Assembly: GCF_000186865.1 (NCBI RefSeq)
Contig: NW_008705561.1
Location: forward strand, 241,239 to 305,238
Direction of reading: 5' to 3'
DNA from: Aureococcus anophagefferens
Lineage: Eukaryota; Sar; Pelagophyceae; Pelagomonadales; Pelagomonadaceae
DNA: 64,000 nucleotides
The notes under the pieces are model-generated. The model had not been told where the DNA came from. It was given only the letters and a program-made list of their open reading frames with translations, and did no database searches. Shown piece after piece: positions 34,541 to 44,289 of the stretch (the first letter of the stretch is position 1; each line of letters opens with the position of its first letter). The position numbers were made by a program, and so were the translations under genes.

Positions 34541-37500
34541 CTAGGTCGCGCCCGAGGAGGAGTTGTCGTCGTCGTTGAGGTTGGCCTGGACGGCGGCCGG
34601 CGGCGCGCCGCGGCGGCGGTCGCCGCCGCCTTCTGCGCCGCGCGTATGGATCATGGCGGACGCGTTGAGGCCCGCGACGGCGGAGGACCCCTCCTTCTCC
34701 GCGCGCTTGGCGATCTCCTCGAGGCGCGACGCCTTGTCCGGGCGGTTCTCGGAGAGCTCGAGGAGGTTCGTGAGGTTCGTGATGTTCTCGGCGCTCAACT
34801 GGAAGCCGACGACCTGGGAGATCTCGCGCCAGTGCTGCTCGCGGAGGAACTTGGACGAGAGCGCGCGGACGATGGGCACGTTCGGCGCGAAGCGCTCGAG
34901 CTGCGTGTAGATGGACTGGGCGAACTTGGCCGGCTCCTGCGCGCCGAGCGCGCCCAGCCGCTCCGTGAGCTCGCCGATGGTCTCGACCATCTCCGCGTGG
35001 TCCCTCGCCGTCTGCTCGCCGTCGAGGGCGCGGATGGGCCCCTTGACCCAGGAGCTGTAGGACAGATGGAAGCGCAGCGCCGTCTGCCAGAGGCGCTCGT
35101 AGGGCATGAGCTCGCGCGAGATCGTCTCCAGCTCCGGGAACGACGTCCGCGCGGCCAGCCCCAGCTTCGCCTCCTCGGCGTTGTAGGCCTCGATGCCCTC
35201 CGCCTCCGTCGTCAGCGCCGTGCGCACCTCCGTGAGCTGGTCGATGTACTCGCGGATCAATTTCGGGTTGCCCTTGTCGGAGAAGGAGAGCACGGACGCC
35301 GCGACCGTCGCGAGCTGGAGCTTGATCTGCTCGCCGCGCTTCCCTAAATCGGCCTCGAGCGCGTCGCGCTCCTTGGCGAGCTCCGTCGCGCCCGCGTCGA
35401 CCTGGTCCGCGACCTCGCGCGTCGCCGCGTGGCTCGTCCGCGCGGCCTCGAGGACGGCGAGCGTGAGCCCGTTCTGCGCGCAGAGGAAGTCGACCTTGCG
35501 CTTCACGTCGCGGAAGTTCGCGCGGAAGTCCCGCAGGTCGTAGTCGCGGGCGTGATCCAGGTTGTGCTGCGCCACGACCAATTCGTCGACGGTCGACGGC
35601 CGCTGCTGGAGCCAGAGCACGGTCACCCTCACTCGCTTCGTCAGCGACCGGACGTCGCGCTGCACCGACGTCGCGACGCCCTCGAGCAGCCGCTTCGCCG
35701 CCGCGAGCGCCTGGTCCACGAGCGCGTTATGCAGCTTCTCCACGTCCAGCTCCACGAACGGCACGCGGTCGAAGTGCTTCGCCGTCTCCGCGACGTCCGC
35801 CGCCGCGTCGCGATGCTCGCGGACCCGACGCTCGAGGTCCGCGAGCTCGTCCTCGACGCCCCGGCCGCTCCGCTCGAGCTTCTCGTCGGCGTTGCTCGGG
35901 CGCGACCGCTTGGTCTTCAGCGCCGTCTCCGCGACCTGGCTGAACTCGGGCAGGCCCGCGTCCTCCTCCTCGTACGGGTTGTCGAGCTCCGGCACGAACG
36001 TCGGCCGCAGCAAAAATTCAAAGGGCCGGTAGAGCAGCAGGTTCGCCTTGGCCTTGGCCAGGTTCGCGTCGACGATGGCTATAATTCGATCCCGCGCCGT
36101 CGTCACCCAGGCCTCGTCGCCGGTCATGACCGCGATCAGCCGCGGCCCCGCGGGCTCCTCGCCCCGCGACGCCCGGTCGTCGTCGCGCGCGTAGGACGGG
36201 AACGCGGACGCGCGCGACGACCGCGCCGCGGAGCTCGCGGCCGACGCGCCGGCGTCGCCCGCGCCGTCGGCGCTCGCGGCCCCGGAGCCGCCGCGGTTCG
36301 AGGAGACCGTGGACTTGGGCGGCGGCGCGCCCGGCGCGGCCGACAGCGCGGACAGCGCGCCGTCCGACGCCTTCGTGCGCCGGTTCGCCTCCATCGTGCG
36401 CCGCCGCCAGACCTCGATGCGCTCCAGATCGCCGAACGCGCCCACGGTGCGCTCGAAGACGCGCAGCACCGCCGCGGCCAGGTGCTCGGCCTCGGCGACG
36501 AGGCACACGCCCGGCTCGCCCGCGCCGTCGACGAGCGACGGCGCCAGCAGGAACGCGGGCGGCAGCGCGCAGACGCCGTCGCCCCGGTCCGTCGCGAAGG
36601 CCTCCAGGTAGGCCAGCAGCGTCGCCACGGACCGCCGCACGATCTGGTTGAGCTGGCTGCCCATGATGAGCGCGGCGACGTTGAAGTACGCGCGCGCGTC
36701 GACGTTGCCCCGGCCGCCGACGCGCAGCTTGCCCGACTCGATGCCCTCGAAGAAGGCGTTGGCGAGCGTCGGGTGCCAGGTGGTCTTGAGCGTCGCCGCC
36801 GTCGCCTCGAGACAGTCGAGCTGGTCGCGCTCGAAGTCCGCGACGGGCTGCGGCCGCCAGGGCACGCCCTTGGGCCCGTGCTCGACGACGTCGTCCGTCG
36901 ACGGGAGCTTGACCAGCAGCAGATGCTCGTAGGTCTGCCAGACGCGGTGGCACTCGATGAAGGGCGGCGACGTGATCAGCAGCCGGTGGCTCAGGGCCTC
37001 CTTGACCTGCCGGCAGGACGCGCGCCACCGCGCGGGCGTCGCGTCGTCGCCGGGCGCGGGCGCCTTCCGGCCCCGGCCCGCGCGGGGCGTCGCGTGGCCG
37101 TAGTCGAGCTCGAGCTCGTGGAGCACGAGCTCCGGCGGCGGGCCCAGGCGCAGGCCCAGCCGGTCGCGCTCGTGCGGCGACAGGAGCACGTAGTCGAGCG
37201 TCGCCTTTCGGATCGACGCCGCGAAGCGGTCCCGGGCCGCCGCGAGCACGCGCTCGATGCAGGCCCGGTCCGCGGACGCCTGGCGCGCCGCGAGCTCCTC
37301 GTCGTCGAGCTCGTACTCGTCCTCGAAGTCCTCGTCGTCGCCCCCGGCGCCGCCGGACGCGGCCGTCGCCGGCCGCGACGCGGCCGCGGCGCCGCCGTCC
37401 GCGAGTTCGTCGACGTCCCCCGGCCAGGGGAAGACGACGCTCGCCGGCACGCGGGGCCGGACGCGCTCGAAGATGCGGGCGATCGTGCCGTCGTCGATGG

Positions 37501-39263
37501 GCTCGACGAGGTGGTCGGGCACGCCGCGCGCGAGGTAGTGGCCGTAGCGCGCGGCGTCGGCCTCCGGGTAGGGCGGCGCGTCGTCCTCGGGCTCGCGCTC
37601 GGGGAAGGGCTTCCGCGCGGCCTGCTGCTCGAGCTCGGCCTGCCGCAGCGCCTCGCGCTCCGCGGCCTGGGCCCGCGGCGACAGCGCGATGGACGGGCCC
37701 TCGCGGGACGACGGCCGCGCGGCGCCCGCGGCCGCCGCGCGCGCCTGGGCGCCCTCGGACGCCTCGTTGGCCAGGAGATCCAGGCGCTCGCGCTCGCGCT
37801 CCGCGACGGCGTAGAAGTGGCCCACGCGCGCGGACGCGGAGCCGAGCTCGTCCGCGTCGACGGCGTACGTCGCGGCCCGGAGCCGCGCGTGCGCGTCCAG
37901 CAGCGGCGCGCATTTCAGGTCCGGCGCCTCGACGCCGTTCTTGAGCGCCGCGGCGAAGGCCTCGGCGGCGAGGCGGTCCTCGATGCCCGAGAAGTTCGAC
38001 GCCTCGCGGCGGCTCTCGAATGTGCGCACGAAGCGGTCGTAGGCCTTCGCGTCCGCGTCGTCCGCCGGCGGCGCCGCGCCCGGCGGCGGCGGCGGCGGCA
38101 CCTCCGTCTTCTCCAGGGGCAGGTAGCGGCCGAGCTGCTCGTTGCCGCCGAGGGCCGACGGCGCGTGCTTGCCCGGCCGCGGGCTCCCCCGGGACGGCTG
38201 GCCCGGGGGCCGCCGCGGCGACGTCGTCGAGGGCGCGGTCACGCCCGTGTAGACGGACGCGCCGCCGAGGCCCTTCGTCGTCGCGGTCGCCACGGAGCCG
38301 CCGCCGTGGACCGTGCGGCCCTCGCCGTAGACGGAGTCGCGCTCCGCGCGGGACCGCGCCGCCGGCTGCTCGACGCTCGACTGCGTGAACGCGAACCGCG
38401 CGACGCGGTCGCAGACCCGGAGGCTCCCCACGCCGAAGTGGACGTCGAGGGGCGCGCCCTGGCCCGCGAGCTCGCCGATGCACCGGTGCAGCGACTCGAC
38501 GCAGAACGCGGCGCACTCCGGGTCGAGGCCCGTCGACTCGCCGAGCAGCTCCGCCGGGCACCTGTGTGGAAATCAACCAGTGAGCTGGGACGTCGGGGCC
38601 AAACTTCAGAAATCTCTAGCTCGGTCAAATCGAAGTCGATTTGGCTGATTTTTGGACGAATCGATTGCTCTCGTCGAGTTCTCGAAGCACAGCAGAAAAC
38701 ATCGCGTCGAAACAGTCGCATACGCGCACATTGAAGTCGGGTTGAAGATTTGATTTCCACACAGCCGGGCACTGCGCGTGGCGCGCGTCGCCCGCGAGCT
38801 TCGCGGACTCGAGGAAGGAGCGCTGCGTGAGCCGGTGGCGCCGCTTGAACTTCTCCGAGAGCGTGAACACGGGGATGCGGATGCCCATGGTGTAGACGCG
38901 GTGGCTCATGAAGCCCAGGTTCCCGAGCTGCACGGCCGCGGCGCCGCCGCCGCGCGACATCGCGTGCCGCAGCCACCGGCAGTAGCCGCCCCAGGCCGCC
39001 CGGTAGGCCTCGGGGTCCATGAGGAACTTGACGCTCGACTTGGCGAAGCTCGACGTCAGCTGCGCCGCGCTGCAGCGCTCGCAGAGGTCCTCGAGCTTCA
39101 GGGCGCCCTCGGGCGCCGCGACGTCCACGGGCGGCAGGCCCAACAACTCCTCGAGCGTCGGGATGCCGTCGGCGGGCCGCGGCGACGTCACGCTGTCCTG
39201 GGACAGCTCGAAGCCCACGCTCGGGCCCCCGACGCTCCCCCCGCCGCTCTGCCCGACGGCCAT
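34541..39263 (-). CDS. Dynein heavy-chain tail/linker protein lacking the motor
   Basis: Two exons, 39263-38773 and 38561-34541, give 1503 residues. The last 500 residues match the tail and first part of the linker (DHC_N2) of axonemal dynein heavy chains: LQQRPSTVDELVVAQHNLD, FPELETISRELMPYERLWQT, HLSYSSWVKGPIRAL, VRALSSKFLREQHWREISQV and ITNLTNLLELSENRPDKA. The frame then ends with RRGAPPAAVQANLNDDDNSS instead of continuing into the AAA ring. About 1,000 residues before this are tail-like, with charged insertions (FEDEYELDDEELAAR). A motorless heavy chain could be a structural axonemal or assembly protein. The intron is an introner element, and joining restores QCPAELLGEST. Confidence 0.75.
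38562..38764 (-). mobile_element. Introner element (copy C) in the dynein-tail gene
   Basis: A 203-bp insertion with perfect 15-bp terminal inverted repeats CTGTGTGGAAATCAA / TTGATTTCCACACAG and perfect 8-bp target duplications CCGGGCAC (38554-38561 and 38765-38772). In gene sense the intron is 211 bp (38772 to 38562). The target copy GTGCCCGG supplies a GT donor and the element tip the CAG acceptor. Internal sequence such as CGTCCAAAAATCAGCC links it to the PRODH copy. No coding capacity. Confidence 0.92.
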
Positions 39264-39362
39264 CGTTTCAGGGCGGGGCAGCCTGCGTGCAAAACTGATG
39301 GCATCAGTGATGCGGCAAACGTTGACGCGGTGCTGCTTTGGTGCACCGACGATGAGCTTCTG

Positions 39363-39536
39363 ATGGGCAGCCCGGACGATACGTCAAAGGCGCCCCGGAC
39401 GCCGCCGCCGCAGCCCTGCTGCTGGTGGAGCTTCCTCGTCGTCCCATTGGTGATCTTCGGCTTCTTCCAGTTCGTGCAGCCCCTCGTCCGGCGCGGGCCC
39501 ATCCGCGTCGGCGGCGGCGGCTTCCCGGCGCTCTAG
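39363..39536 (+). CDS. Small single-pass membrane protein (57 aa)
   Basis: An ATG at 39363 opens a 57-codon frame. It has a Pro-rich start (MGSPDDTSKAPRTPPPQP), a Cys-Cys-Trp-Trp boundary, one strong membrane helix (SFLVVPLVIFGFFQFVQPLV) and a basic, Gly-rich end (RRGPIRVGGGGFPAL). Codon use matches real genes. The stop TAG is followed by a single C and then the ATG of the ABC1 kinase gene. It may be a separate micro-protein on a shared transcript, or an upstream ORF. The alternative is that CTCTAG is a splice acceptor for the kinase. Family unknown. Confidence 0.5.
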   Translation: MGSPDDTSKAPRTPPPQPCCWWSFLVVPLVIFGFFQFVQPLVRRGPIRVGGGGFPAL

Positions 39537-39537
39537 C

Positions 39538-41423
39538 ATGGAGGGCTACGCGAGCTCCGTCGGCCACGTCAACGCGGCGCTGAAGACCCGGGTCGACGCG
39601 AGCGTCCTCAACGTCGCGCGGAGTTCGCTCCAGGCCTGGCACGCGGCGCCCATCCTCGCGCTCTACTACCGGTCCGGCGGGCGCTGCAGGGCGCTGCGGC
39701 GGCGCCACGGGCGGGGCGACGCCTACGTCGCCCTGCGCGACGCGGAGCTGCGGCGCGCCCACGAGCGCGCGGCGCCGCGGCTCGCGGCCATGGTCGAGGC
39801 GCTGGGCTGCGGCTACATCAAGTTCTCGCAATTCCTCCTCTCGCAGGGCGCCGCGATCCCGGCACCGTGGGTCCGCGAGCTCGGCTTCGCCTACGAGCGC
39901 GTCGCGCCGCGGCCCTGGGCCGAGGTCGAGCCCTGGATCGCCGAGGCCGTCGACATGGCGTCGTTCCAGAACTTCGAGCGCGGCGCGCTCGCGGCGGCGT
40001 CCGTCGGCCAGGTGCACCGCGCGACGGTCGTCGCGGGCGCGCCGCGGGGCGGCGGCCGCGGCGGCCTCTTCAACGACGTCGCCGTCAAGGTGCTCTACGG
40101 CGAGGTGGCCGCGGTCTTCCCGCTGGACGCGGCGAACCTGTCGGACCTGGCCACGTTCGCGAACGACCTCCTGGACGTGGGCGCGTACGAGCTCCTCCGC
40201 GCGGTGCTCGACTGCTTCGAGGAGTCGTTCCCCCTCGAGCTCGATTTGCGGAATGAATGCCGGAACATGGAGCGGGCGGCGGCGCTCTTCGGCGCGCGGG
40301 GCTTCGGCGACGTCGTCGTGCCGACGGCCGTCGGAAGCCTCACGTCGCGGCACGTGCTCACCTGCGAGTTCCTCGACGGCGTCACCGTCGCGGCGCTCCC
40401 GGATTTGGAGGCCGACGAGGCGCCGATGTCGACCGGCGACGACGTCGTCGAGGTGAGCCGCGTCGCGCCGCGCGCGTGCCTCGGCGCCGTCGTCCGCGCC
40501 GTCGACGCGATCGGCGCGACCATGTTCCTCGACGGCTTCTTCCACGCGGACCCGCGCGTCCCCCGGCGTCTTCGATAGTTTCGTCCGGCACGCGCGCGCG
40601 ACGTAGGCACCCGGGCAACGTCATGATCCTGGCCGACGGGTCGCCGGCGCTCTTGGACTGGGGCCTCGCGGCGGAGCTCGACGTCGCGACGCGCGCGTTC
40701 CTCGCGCGCGTCGTGTTGCTGCTGAACCTCCGGGACAAGCGCGCGGTGCGCGAGGGCCTCGTGGACCTCGAGTGCAACGCGAAGCGCTTCACGTTCAACG
40801 CGGCGGCGAGGGACGACGACCCGGACTTCGTCGCCGCGTTCATGTACCAGTTCTTCGACACGTCCGCCGAGGGCGTCGACCTCGACCCGAAACTCTTCGA
40901 CCGCATCTTCTACCTCCTCCAGCACGACCCGACGTCGTTTCCGACGCTGACGAACTGCCCGAAGGAGGTCGTGCTCTTCGTGCGCACGGTATCCGCGCTC
41001 CGCCGCTGCCTCCGCGCCGCGGGCGGCCACCGCGTCGCCGCGTCGGAGCGCTGGGCGCCCTTCGCGCGCCGCGCGCTCCGGGCCCACGCGCGCGCGCGGA
41101 CGACCGCCGAGGCCGCCGACGCGCGCGAGCTCCGGGCCCTCGACGCGTTCCTGCTCGCCGTGCCCGCCCAGTCCGTCTGGTACCGGCGGCTCAAGCCCTG
41201 GCTCCCGCGACACGACGACCCGAACGTGGCGCTCGCGCGGCTCGCGGACGCGGTCGACGCGCCGCGGTCGCTCGCGGGCGCGGCGCTCCGGCTCGCGAGC
41301 GCCGACGCGGTCCACGACGCCCTCGCCGTCGTCGAGCGGCTCTACCGCGCGCGCCGCGCGGCCCTCGTCCTGGGCCTCGCGCTCGGCGCCGGCGCCTGGG
41401 TCCTCCGCGCTGGCGGCGTCTAA
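39538..41423 (+). CDS. ABC1/UbiB-family atypical kinase (ADCK-like), one GC-AG intron
   Basis: Exons 39538-40553 and 40607-41423 give 610 residues. ABC1 kinases act in mitochondria and plastids, supporting ubiquinone or prenyl-lipid metabolism. Visible motifs are the Ala-rich nucleotide loop AAASVGQVHRA, the Lys of VAVKVLY, HVLTCEFLDGV, the catalytic FHADPHPGNVM and the metal site LLDWGLA. The family KxGQ motif reads KFSQ here (YIKFSQFLLSQ). The 53-bp intron (GCGCGTCCCC to GACGTAG) interrupts DPHPGN, and splicing restores it exactly. The C terminus has a hydrophobic helix (AALVLGLALGAGAWVLRAGG). It starts one base after the stop of the small ORF. Confidence 0.88.
40554..40606 (+). other. GC-AG intron in the ABC1 kinase gene (53 bp)
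   Basis: It starts GCGCGTCCCCCGG and ends GCGACGTAG. Position and phase are fixed by the invariant HADPHPGN motif, which is split within the Pro codon (CC|G). No GT donor gives the motif. Confidence 0.82.
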
Positions 41424-41440
41424 AACGCGGTTACCCGCGA

Positions 41441-41905
41441 TCACCAGCCGCCCGGCGGCGACGCGAAGGCGGCGATGTCGGGCGCGAGCGCGGCGGGGAG
41501 GCGCGGCTGGATGCACTTGGCGACGAAGCGCTCGCGGACCGCCCGGTACGCGCGCGCGTACGCGCTCCAGTCGCCCGCGAGCGCGTCGACGAGCGCCCAC
41601 GCGTCCTCGTTGGACGCGTCCCGGTCGACGAAGCGCGTCTCGATGTCGGAGCCGGCGCGGAGCAGGACCTTGAGGACGCTCCGGCGGCCGTAGAAGAGGG
41701 CCACGCGGAAGGGCGTCCGGTAGCCGCCGACGTCGGCGGCCGCGCCCGCGTCGAGGAGCGCGCGCGCGATGCGCTGCCGGCCGTGCGCCGCGGCCGTGAA
41801 AAGCGCGCTCTCGTGGTTGTCGTCGCGCGCGATGTTCGGCGGCGGCCGCTTGCGAAGAGTCTGGTTGCTTGGGCAGCTTCTGGATACGCGCGCCGCAAGT
41901 TGCAC
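41441..41905 (-). CDS. Ankyrin-repeat protein, 5' end unresolved
   Basis: A frame of about 154 codons contains two or three ankyrin repeats (DNHESALFTAAAHGRQRIAR, ALLDAGAAADVGGYRTPFRV, VLKVLLRAGSDIETRF), followed by a helical tail ending DIAAFASPPGGW. Ankyrin repeats are protein-binding scaffolds. There is no ATG before the repeats; the upstream part (VSRSCPSNQTLRKRPPPNI) may be intron, with an acceptor at TCTTCGCAAG. The true first exon was not found, so this may also be a 5'-truncated gene. It is convergent with the ABC1 kinase, with stops 18 bp apart. Confidence 0.6.
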   Translation of the reverse strand: MQLAARVSRSCPSNQTLRKRPPPNIARDDNHESALFTAAAHGRQRIARALLDAGAAADVGGYRTPFRVALFYGRRSVLKVLLRAGSDIETRFVDRDASNEDAWALVDALAGDWSAYARAYRAVRERFVAKCIQPRLPAALAPDIAAFASPPGGW

Positions 41906-42069
41906 TAGTTTTAAATCAGCGGGAGGCCGACCATAGTTGTGTCATTGAACTCTTTTTCGACTGCCGCGCGCCCGCGTCGTCGAGTCCGCCGCCTGGCATC
42001 GTCGTCGAGTGCCTAGCAGCAGCCGACTTGGGGCCCGCGCGATCGAGTTCGCCGCCTGACATCGTCGCG

Positions 42070-42613
42070 ATGTCGGCTATGCGAAGCGTCGCCGACTTTA
42101 ATAGAAACAACAGAGAGGCTCCCACGGCCGCCGCGTCGCTGGCGCGCGGCACGGGCAACTTCGCGCGCTCCAAGACGCGCCCGAGAGACCGTCCCGATGG
42201 CAAGGCGAAGTGCGCGAATAAGGGCTGCGGCCGCATCTACGATCCGGAGACGGAGAACGGCCCGGACGCGTGCCGCATCATTCGGGGCTGCCCGTCTTCG
42301 GCGGCATGGAAAAATTCTGGCGCTGCTGCCCGGAGAACGGCAAGCACTGGGAGCGCGGCGCAGCGTCCTGCGGCCGTGACGACTTTCGAGAGCTTTTGGG
42401 TGGGAAAACGAAGATACCGACGCGCTCGATAGGTTCGAGGAGTTCCGGAAGATTCAGCCGTGCTGCACGGGCTACCACGTCGACGAGCGCGTCGCCTACG
42501 ACCGGGCCCAGGCGGACGCCGAGGCCGCGTGCGCCGCGAACCCGGAGCTCGAGGCGCGGCAGATGAACGTGCACGCGGCGATGGGCTACGACGGCCGGCG
42601 GAGCGTCGCGTAA
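42070..42613 (+). CDS. CHORD zinc-binding domain protein with a frameshift
   Basis: The frame from the ATG at 42070 (MSAMRSVADFNRNNREAP) reaches CANKGCGRIYDPETENGPDAC, the first half of a CHORD zinc domain. The second half, HHSGLPVFGGMEKFWRCCPE, is in another frame, one base short at about 42274-42276. The end (DALDRFEEFRKIQPCCTGYH) lies in a third frame, reached by a short intron or a second frameshift between about 42350 and 42400. The stop is at 42611-42613. CHORD proteins work with SGT1 and HSP90. Either the sequence has base errors or the gene is decaying. The CHORD cysteines and histidines themselves are all present. Confidence 0.6.
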
Positions 42614-42624
42614 CGCGGAGTTCT

Positions 42625-43803
42625 CTACTTCTTACGCTTCGTCGACGGCTTCTTCGCGTCGTCCGCGTCGGGCTCGCGCGCGCGCTCGAGCTCCGCGATG
42701 GTCGTGTCGACGGCGCGCGTGATGGCGCCCGCGGACGCGCCCATGAAGTCGGGCTTGGGCTCGGGCGCGCCGTCGCCGTCGGGCCGGCCGTCGGGCGGCC
42801 CGTCGGGCGACGCGTCGAGCTCGTCGTCGCTGTAGTAGCCCGCGGGCCGCTGGCCCGTCGGGTCGTAGGGGAAGGACGCGTCCCGCGGGAAGTCGTCCGG
42901 CATGGCGCGGCCGCTGAAGGGGAAGGGCAGGTCCTTGCCCGCGACGCGGCCCGCCTCCGCGGCCGCGTGCGCGGCGGCCTCGATGTCGAGGATGATGGCC
43001 ATGGTGTCGAGCCGCGCGCAGCGCTTCGCGAGGTCGCGCTCGGACTCGACCTGGTCCTCCGTGACGGCGCCGCTCTCGAGCTCCTCGGCGAGGAAGTCCT
43101 CGGGCAGGATCGGCGACGCGACGGCGGGCTCGGGCTCCGGCGCGGGCTCGCCCGCGGCCTCGGCCTTCTCCTTCGCCTCGCGGTGCCGCTCGTTCTCGTA
43201 GAAGCGCTCGCGGCGGTAGACCTCCCAGTCCCAGGAGCCGCCCTCGGGGAAGGGCGTCTCGATGCCCTCGCGCTCGCGGCGGATCCGCGCGTGGTCCTGC
43301 TCCAGCAAATCCCAGGCCTTCATGCGCTCGTCGATGTCGTCACAGCACTGCTGCCAGTGCTTGCGCCGCTGCTCCGCGAAGTGGGCCTCGACCTCGGGGC
43401 TCACCTGGTCCTTGACCTCGGACGGGAGCCTGTCCTTGAGGAAGTCCATGCCCCGGATCGCTTCGAGCGTTTCCTCGTCGACGGACGCGCCGCCGTACGT
43501 GAGCCGCATGAGCCAGTCCTTCTCCGTGACGGGCACGCCGTGCTTGTACTTGGTGCGCTCCTCGAGGGGGATCTTCCTGAGCTCCTCGTAGGTCTTCATG
43601 CCGTCGCGCACGAAGTGGTCCATCTCGTCCTCGTCGAGTAAGGGGTTCTCGACCTTGGGCGCGCGCGCGACGGGGTGCACCTCCTCGACGGGCAGCGGCA
43701 GGCCCGTCGTCTCGTCGAGGTGCGGGCCCTGCCACCAGGGCTTGTGGTCGTGGTCCGTCGTGTGCGGCACGGGCTTCGGCTCCTCGACCTCCATGGCCGA
43801 CAT
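42625..43803 (-). CDS. Hypothetical acidic protein
   Basis: A 392-residue protein from the ATG at 43803 (MSAMEVEEPKPVPHTTDHDH). It is soluble and charged, with helical stretches (VKDQVSPEVEAHFAEQRRKH, SWDWEVYRRERFYENERHRE) and several conserved-looking aromatic turns (KPWWQGPHLDETTG, EKDWLMRLTYGGAS). The C terminus is acidic then Lys/Arg-rich (DDAKKPSTKRKK), suggesting a nuclear or nucleolar protein. No domain is recognised. The frame continues upstream for about 96 Arg/Ala-rich codons that I take as untranslated. Confidence 0.65.
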   Translation of the reverse strand: MSAMEVEEPKPVPHTTDHDHKPWWQGPHLDETTGLPLPVEEVHPVARAPKVENPLLDEDEMDHFVRDGMKTYEELRKIPLEERTKYKHGVPVTEKDWLMRLTYGGASVDEETLEAIRGMDFLKDRLPSEVKDQVSPEVEAHFAEQRRKHWQQCCDDIDERMKAWDLLEQDHARIRREREGIETPFPEGGSWDWEVYRRERFYENERHREAKEKAEAAGEPAPEPEPAVASPILPEDFLAEELESGAVTEDQVESERDLAKRCARLDTMAIILDIEAAAHAAAEAGRVAGKDLPFPFSGRAMPDDFPRDASFPYDPTGQRPAGYYSDDELDASPDGPPDGRPDGDGAPEPKPDFMGASAGAITRAVDTTIAELERAREPDADDAKKPSTKRKK

Positions 43804-44289
43804 CGCGCCGAGCGGGCGGGCGCGGCGGCGCGGCGCTCGCGCGGCGCTGGCGTGCGCGAGCGGGTGGGCGCGGAACGCGACGGGCGGCGCGACGGTGACG
43901 GCGCGTTGTTGGCGCTCGCGTTCACGGAGTCGCCGCTGCCGAGCTCGATGCCTGAGCAGGAGCTCGCGAGGGCGAGAAGCATCGACCGGGGGTAGGCCGC
44001 GTTCGGCGGTTCTCGACGCGATGGGATCGTGCCGAGCGCGTCCGAGAAGCTGCACGCCGGATTTCGCAGACGTGGGTAACGTCGCCGACAAATAGGACTT
44101 CCAATGGACTCGATCGGAGCGCCTGGGGCCCTGCTACGAGACGGGACGCCGCCCGGGCGCAAGCCCGGGCGTTTCCCGAGATCAGCGTGAACGATCTGCG
44201 ACTCGGTGCTCATCTCCGGCGTCGTCGTCGCGTCGCCGCGCGCCCCAGAGCGTCCAGGCCCAAGTCAGGCCACACACGACGGCCACACC
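43804..44289. other. Divergent spacer (486 bp)
   Basis: The region between two divergent genes is less GC-biased near 43990-44110. I see no coding frame or RNA gene. It should contain the promoters and 5' UTRs of both neighbours. Confidence 0.4.

Noticed and set aside
35429..38734. Long + strand open frame of about 1100 codons opposite the dynein-tail gene
   Set aside because: It is Arg/Val/Leu-rich with no domain, and mirrors the GC3-biased minus-strand gene that has recognisable dynein sequence.
41916..42236. Minus-strand frame upstream of the ankyrin gene as its first exon
   Set aside because: It lies opposite the CHORD coding region, has low-quality sequence and gives no supported junction with the repeats.
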